DNA of 64,000 nt, from NCBI RefSeq assembly GCF_036850765.1, contig NC_089493.1, positions 129,276,239 to 129,340,238 on the forward strand. The letters run 5' to 3'. Shown in pieces: positions 60,735-64,000 of this stretch; positions within the stretch are counted from its first letter, which is position 1, and every line of letters starts with the position of its first letter. A program made the position numbers and the translations under genes. This DNA comes from Saccopteryx bilineata (taxonomy: Eukaryota; Chordata; Mammalia; Chiroptera; Emballonuridae). The notes beneath the pieces are model-generated. The model ran no database searches and was not told the DNA's origin. It was given only the letters and a program-made list of their open reading frames with translations.

Positions 60735-60960
60735 CTAATTTTATTTTTTAAAGTAATTTTTACTATTCAGTATGGTTGACTTATATCAGTTTCAGGTGTA
60801 CAACACAGTGATTAGACAGTTATAAAACTTACGAAGTGATAACCTTGATAAATCTTGTACCCTTCTAACATCATAAAGTTATTATAATATTATTGACTAT
60901 ATTCCTTATGCTGTACTTTATATCCCTGTGACTATTTTGTAACTAATAATTTGTACTTTT

Positions 60961-61369
60961 ATTTTTTTTTATTTTATTTTTTTTTTCATTTTTCTGAAGC
61001 TGGAAACAGGGAGAGACAGTCAGACAGACTCCCGCATGCGCCCGACCGGGATCCACCCGGCACGCCCACCAGGGGCGACGCTCTGCCCACCAGGGGGCGA
61101 TGCTCTGCCCATCCTGGGCGTCGCCATGTTGCGACCAGAGCTACTCCAGCGCCTGGGGCAGAGGCCACAGAGCCATGCCCAGCGCCCGGGCCATCTTTGC
61201 TCCAATGGAGCCTCGGCTGCGGGAGGGGAAGAGAGAGACAGAGAGGGAAAGCGCGGCGGAGGGGTGGAGAAGCAAACGGGTGCTTCTCTGTGTGCCCTGG
61301 CCGGGAATCGAACCCGGGTCCTCTGCACGCTAGGCCGACGCTCTACCGCTGAGCCAACCGGCCAGGGCC
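60961..61369 (-). mobile_element. SINE-A
   Basis: Minus-strand copy; flanks CTTTTATT on both sides. Confidence 0.9.
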
Positions 61370-61661
61370 ATTATTCTTTTATTATGGTTGAGTCATATTC
61401 CATTGTATATATGCACCACTTCTTCATCCCTTCATCTATTGATGGGCACTTAGGTTTTTTCCATATCTAGGTTATTATAAATGACACTGCAATGAACAGA
61501 GGGGTACATATGTCTTTTCAAATTAGTGTTTTGGATTACTTCAGATAAATACCCAAAAGTGAAATTGCTGAGTCTTTCTTTGTCTCTTTTTTATAGCCTT
61601 TGTTTTAAAGTCTATTTTGTCTGGGATAAGTATTGCTACACCAGCTTTTTTATTTCATTTC

Positions 61662-62060
61662 TTTTTATTTTATTTTATTTTTGTATTTTTCTGAAGCTGG
61701 AAACGGGGAGAGACAGTCAGACAGACTCCCGCATGCGCCCGACCGGGATCCACCCGGCACACCCACCAGGGGCGACGCTCTGCCCACCAGGGGGCGATGC
61801 TCTGCCCCTCCGGAGCGTCGCTCTGCCGTGACCAGAGCCACTCTAGCGCCTGGGACAGAGGCCAAGGAGCCATCCCCAGCGCCCGGGCCATCTTTGTTCC
61901 AATGGAGCTTTGGCTGCGGGAGGGGAAGAGAGAGACAGAGAGGAAGGGGGGAGGTGGAGAAGCAAATGGGCGCTTCTCCTATGTGCCCTGGCCGGGAATC
62001 GAACCCGGGTCCCCCGCACGCCAGGCCGACGCTCTACCGCTGAGCCAACCGGCCAGGGCC
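61662..62060 (-). mobile_element. SINE-A
   Basis: Minus-strand copy of the 'cggagcgtcgctctg' subtype. Flanks TATTTCATTTC at 61651 and 62061. Confidence 0.93.
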
Positions 62061-62673
62061 TATTTCATTTCCATGAAAAAAAATTCTATTCCTTTACTTT
62101 TCAGTCTGTGTGTGTCTATCTGAACTGGGTCTCTTATAGGCAGCCTATGTAAGGGTCTTGTTTTGTTATCCATTTAGCCACCTGTGCCTTTTCATTGGAG
62201 CATTTAATCCATTTATACTTAAAGTAATTGTTGATAGGTATGAAGTTATTGCCATGTTGTTATTCATATTCTTTTTTCTTTTTCTTAAAGAAGACCATTT
62301 AACATTTCATATAATACTGGTTTGGTGACAATGAACTCCTTTAGCTTTTCTTGTCTGGGAAGCTCTTTATCAGTTCTTTGATTCTAAATGATAACTTTGC
62401 TGGGTAGCTATAAAAAAAAAAGAATCTTTTGAAAAATCAGCTGAGAGTCTTATGGGAGCTCCCTTATAGGTAACTAACTGCTTTTTCCCTGCTGCTCTTA
62501 ACATTCTCTCTCTGTGTTTAATCTTTGGCATTTTAATTATGATGTGTCTTGGTGTGGGTCTCTTTGAGTTTATCTTGTTTGGTACTCTCTGAGCTTCTTG
62601 TGCTTGTATTTCTATTTTCTTCTTCAGTTAGGGAATTTTTCTGTCATTCTTTCTTCAAATAGGTTTTCAAGTC

Positions 62674-63077
62674 TTTTTTTTTTTTTTTTTTTTTTCATTT
62701 TTCTGAAGCTGGAAACAGGGAGAGACAGTCAGACAGACTCCCGCATGCGCCCGACCGGGATCCACCCGGCACGCCCACCAGGGGCGAAGCTCTGCCCACC
62801 AGGGGGCGATGCTCTGCCCATCCTGGGCGTCGCCATGTTGCGACCAGAGCCACTCCAGCGCCTGAGGCAGAGGCCACAGAGCCATCCCCAGCGCCCGGGC
62901 CATCTTTGCTCCAATGGAGCCTTGGCTGCGGGAGGGGAAGAGAGAGACAGAGAGGAAAGTGCGGCGGAGGGGTGGAGAGGCAAATGGGCGCTTCTCCTGT
63001 GTGCCCTGGCCGGGAATCGAACCCGGGTCCTCTGCACGCTAGGCCAACGCTCTACCGCTGAGCCAACCGGCCAGGGC
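62674..63077 (-). mobile_element. SINE-A
   Basis: Minus-strand copy. Flanks TCAAGTCTTTTTTT at 62667 and 63078. Confidence 0.93.
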
Positions 63078-63085
63078 TCAAGTCT

Positions 63086-63282
63086 TTTTTTTAAAAATTA
63101 TTTTTATTTATTTATTCATCTTAGATGAGAGAGAGAGAGAGAGAGAGAAGGGGGGAGGAGGAGCAGGAAGCATCAACTCCCATATGTGCCTTGACTGGGC
63201 AAGCCCAGGGTTTTGAACCGGCAACCTCAGCATTCCAGGTTGAGGAATTCAGCTTGATCCACTACGCCACTACAGGTCAGGC
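63086..63282 (-). mobile_element. SINE-B at the same target as the neighbouring SINE-A
   Basis: Minus-strand copy; GGTTTTCAAGTCT follows at 63283, matching 62663-62675 on the far side of the SINE-A. Confidence 0.9.
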
Positions 63283-63397
63283 GGTTTTCAAGTCTTGTTC
63301 TCTCTCTTCTCCTTCTGGTACCCCTATGCTATGGATATTGGCAATCTTGATCCTATCCCCGAGGCTCCTTAAACTATCTTCATTTGTTGGATTCTTT

Positions 63398-63955
63398 TTT
63401 TTTTTTTTTGGCAGAGACAGAGAGAGAGTCAGAGGGAGGGACAGATAGGGACTGACAGACAGGAAGGGAGAGCAATGAGAAGCATCAATTTTTTGTTGCA
63501 GCTCCTCAGTTGTTCAGTGATTGCTTTCTCATATGTGCCTTGACTGGGGAGTTACAGCAGAGCAAGTGACCCCTTGCTCAAGCCAGTGACCTTGGGCTTC
63601 AAGCCAGTGACCATGGTGTCATGTCTATGATCCTACACTCAAGCCAAGCCAGCAACGTTGCTCAAGCTGAATGAGCCCATGGTCAAGCCAGTGACCTTCA
63701 GGCTTTTTTTTTTTTAATTTTATTTTATTTATTCATTTTTAGAGAGGAGAGAGACAGAGAGAGAGAAGGGGGGAGGAGCTGGAAGCATCAACTCCCATAT
63801 ATGCCTTGACCAGGCAGGCCCAGGGTTTCGAACCAGCGACCTCAGTATTTCCAGGTCGACGCTTTATCCACTGCGCCACCACAGGTCAGGCCACCTTCAG
63901 GGTTTTGAACCTGGGTCCTCCGCTCTATCCACTGCATTACCGCCTGGTCAAGCTT
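63398..63955 (-). mobile_element. SINE-C hosting a SINE-B
   Basis: Flanks TTGGATTCTTTT at about 63387 and 63956. A SINE-B lies inside at 63699-63890 between copies of ACCTTCAGG. Confidence 0.9.
63699..63890 (-). mobile_element. SINE-B inside SINE-C
   Basis: Minus-strand copy, flanked by ACCTTCAGG on both sides. Confidence 0.9.
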
Positions 63956-64000
63956 TGGATTCTTTTGCTTTTCTGATTGGGTGTTTTCTGCTATTTTATC

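Larger units (their letters stand above)
51905..60747 (-). mobile_element. Composite LINE-1 insertion
   Basis: CTAATTTTATTTT at 51905-51917 and 60735-60747 encloses the block, the size and composition of an L1 target duplication. On the minus strand, 5' to 3', the block holds an L1 5' end (60734-60600, about 130 bp), ORF1 N-terminal half (60578 to about 59950), then a second L1 5' end (about 59945), long 5'UTR with monomers and a SINE-B, ORF1, ORF2, 3'UTR and A-rich tail (51918). One flanking duplication around two 5' ends indicates a single insertion event or a pre-existing chimeric source. Confidence 0.72.
60748..64000 (-). mobile_element. Older LINE-1, interrupted by SINEs, runs off right edge
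   Basis: The minus-strand 3' end (60748-61560: ttcaggtgtacaacacagtg, attgatgggcacttaggtt) joins ORF2 5' and ORF1-side sequence (61575-64000: ctataggcagcc-like, tgtcttggtgtgggtctctttg) through an internal deletion near 61570. SINEs interrupt it at 60961, 61662, 62674, 63086 and 63398. Confidence 0.7.

Overview
This window is mammalian nuclear DNA, most likely from a bat. It carries three abundant tRNA-derived SINE families, called here SINE-A (about 390 bp, head like 'GGCTCAGTGGTAGAGCG'), SINE-B (about 200 bp, head 'CCTGACCTGTGGTGGCGCAGTGG') and SINE-C (about 340 bp, head 'CCTGACCAGGCGGTGGCGCAGTGG'). It also holds hAT-type DNA transposons with readable 8-bp target duplications, several endogenous retrovirus (ERV) families and LINE-1. 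The bat assignment and the SINE family names rest on recall of chiropteran repeats and no search was run; the bat family is not resolved. There is no bacterial or phage content.

Layout. 1-1034: 5' end of a minus-strand gammaretrovirus-like ERV (LTR, tRNA-Pro-type primer binding site, splice donor) that runs off the left edge. 1753-4693: a solo LTR split by a full-length processed copy of copine-2 (CPNE2). 5103-10370: more LTRs (two with exact 5-bp target duplications), SINEs and a (TTCC)n tract. 10371-13258: old repeats, a hAT element and SINEs. 13264-17796: a complete but gutted minus-strand ERV provirus (target duplication ACTAC) whose protease region is split by a 1.45-kb class II solo LTR (target duplication CCCATG). 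17802-28711: SINE/LINE mosaic, including a three-deep nest (SINE-C, hAT, SINE-B) at 20556-21446 and a 5'-inverted LINE-1. 28717-29490: another solo LTR. 29500-51560: a largely unique, GC-richer stretch with many ancient MIR/L2/hAT relics, one CpG island (30530-31250) and one well-formed candidate coding exon (49930-50050) encoding a signal-peptide-like N terminus. 51905-60747: a composite LINE-1 insertion on the minus strand. 60748-64000: an older LINE-1 riddled with SINEs.

The only near-complete protein-coding sequence of host origin is the CPNE2 retrocopy: 548 codons in one frame, interrupted by a single TAG at codon 481. It lies in the sense direction about 100 bp downstream of the TATA box of the LTR it landed in, so an LTR-driven transcript is conceivable. 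The CpG island and the signal-peptide exon lie on the same strand about 19 kb apart and may belong to one gene whose remaining exons lie beyond the window; this is inference.

The most unusual structure is the LINE-1 at 51905-60747. Matching flanking 13-mers enclose one full-length element plus, upstream of its 5' end and in the same orientation, a second L1 5' end with a partial ORF1 and almost no 5'UTR. This fits template switching during reverse transcription onto a second, shorter L1 RNA.
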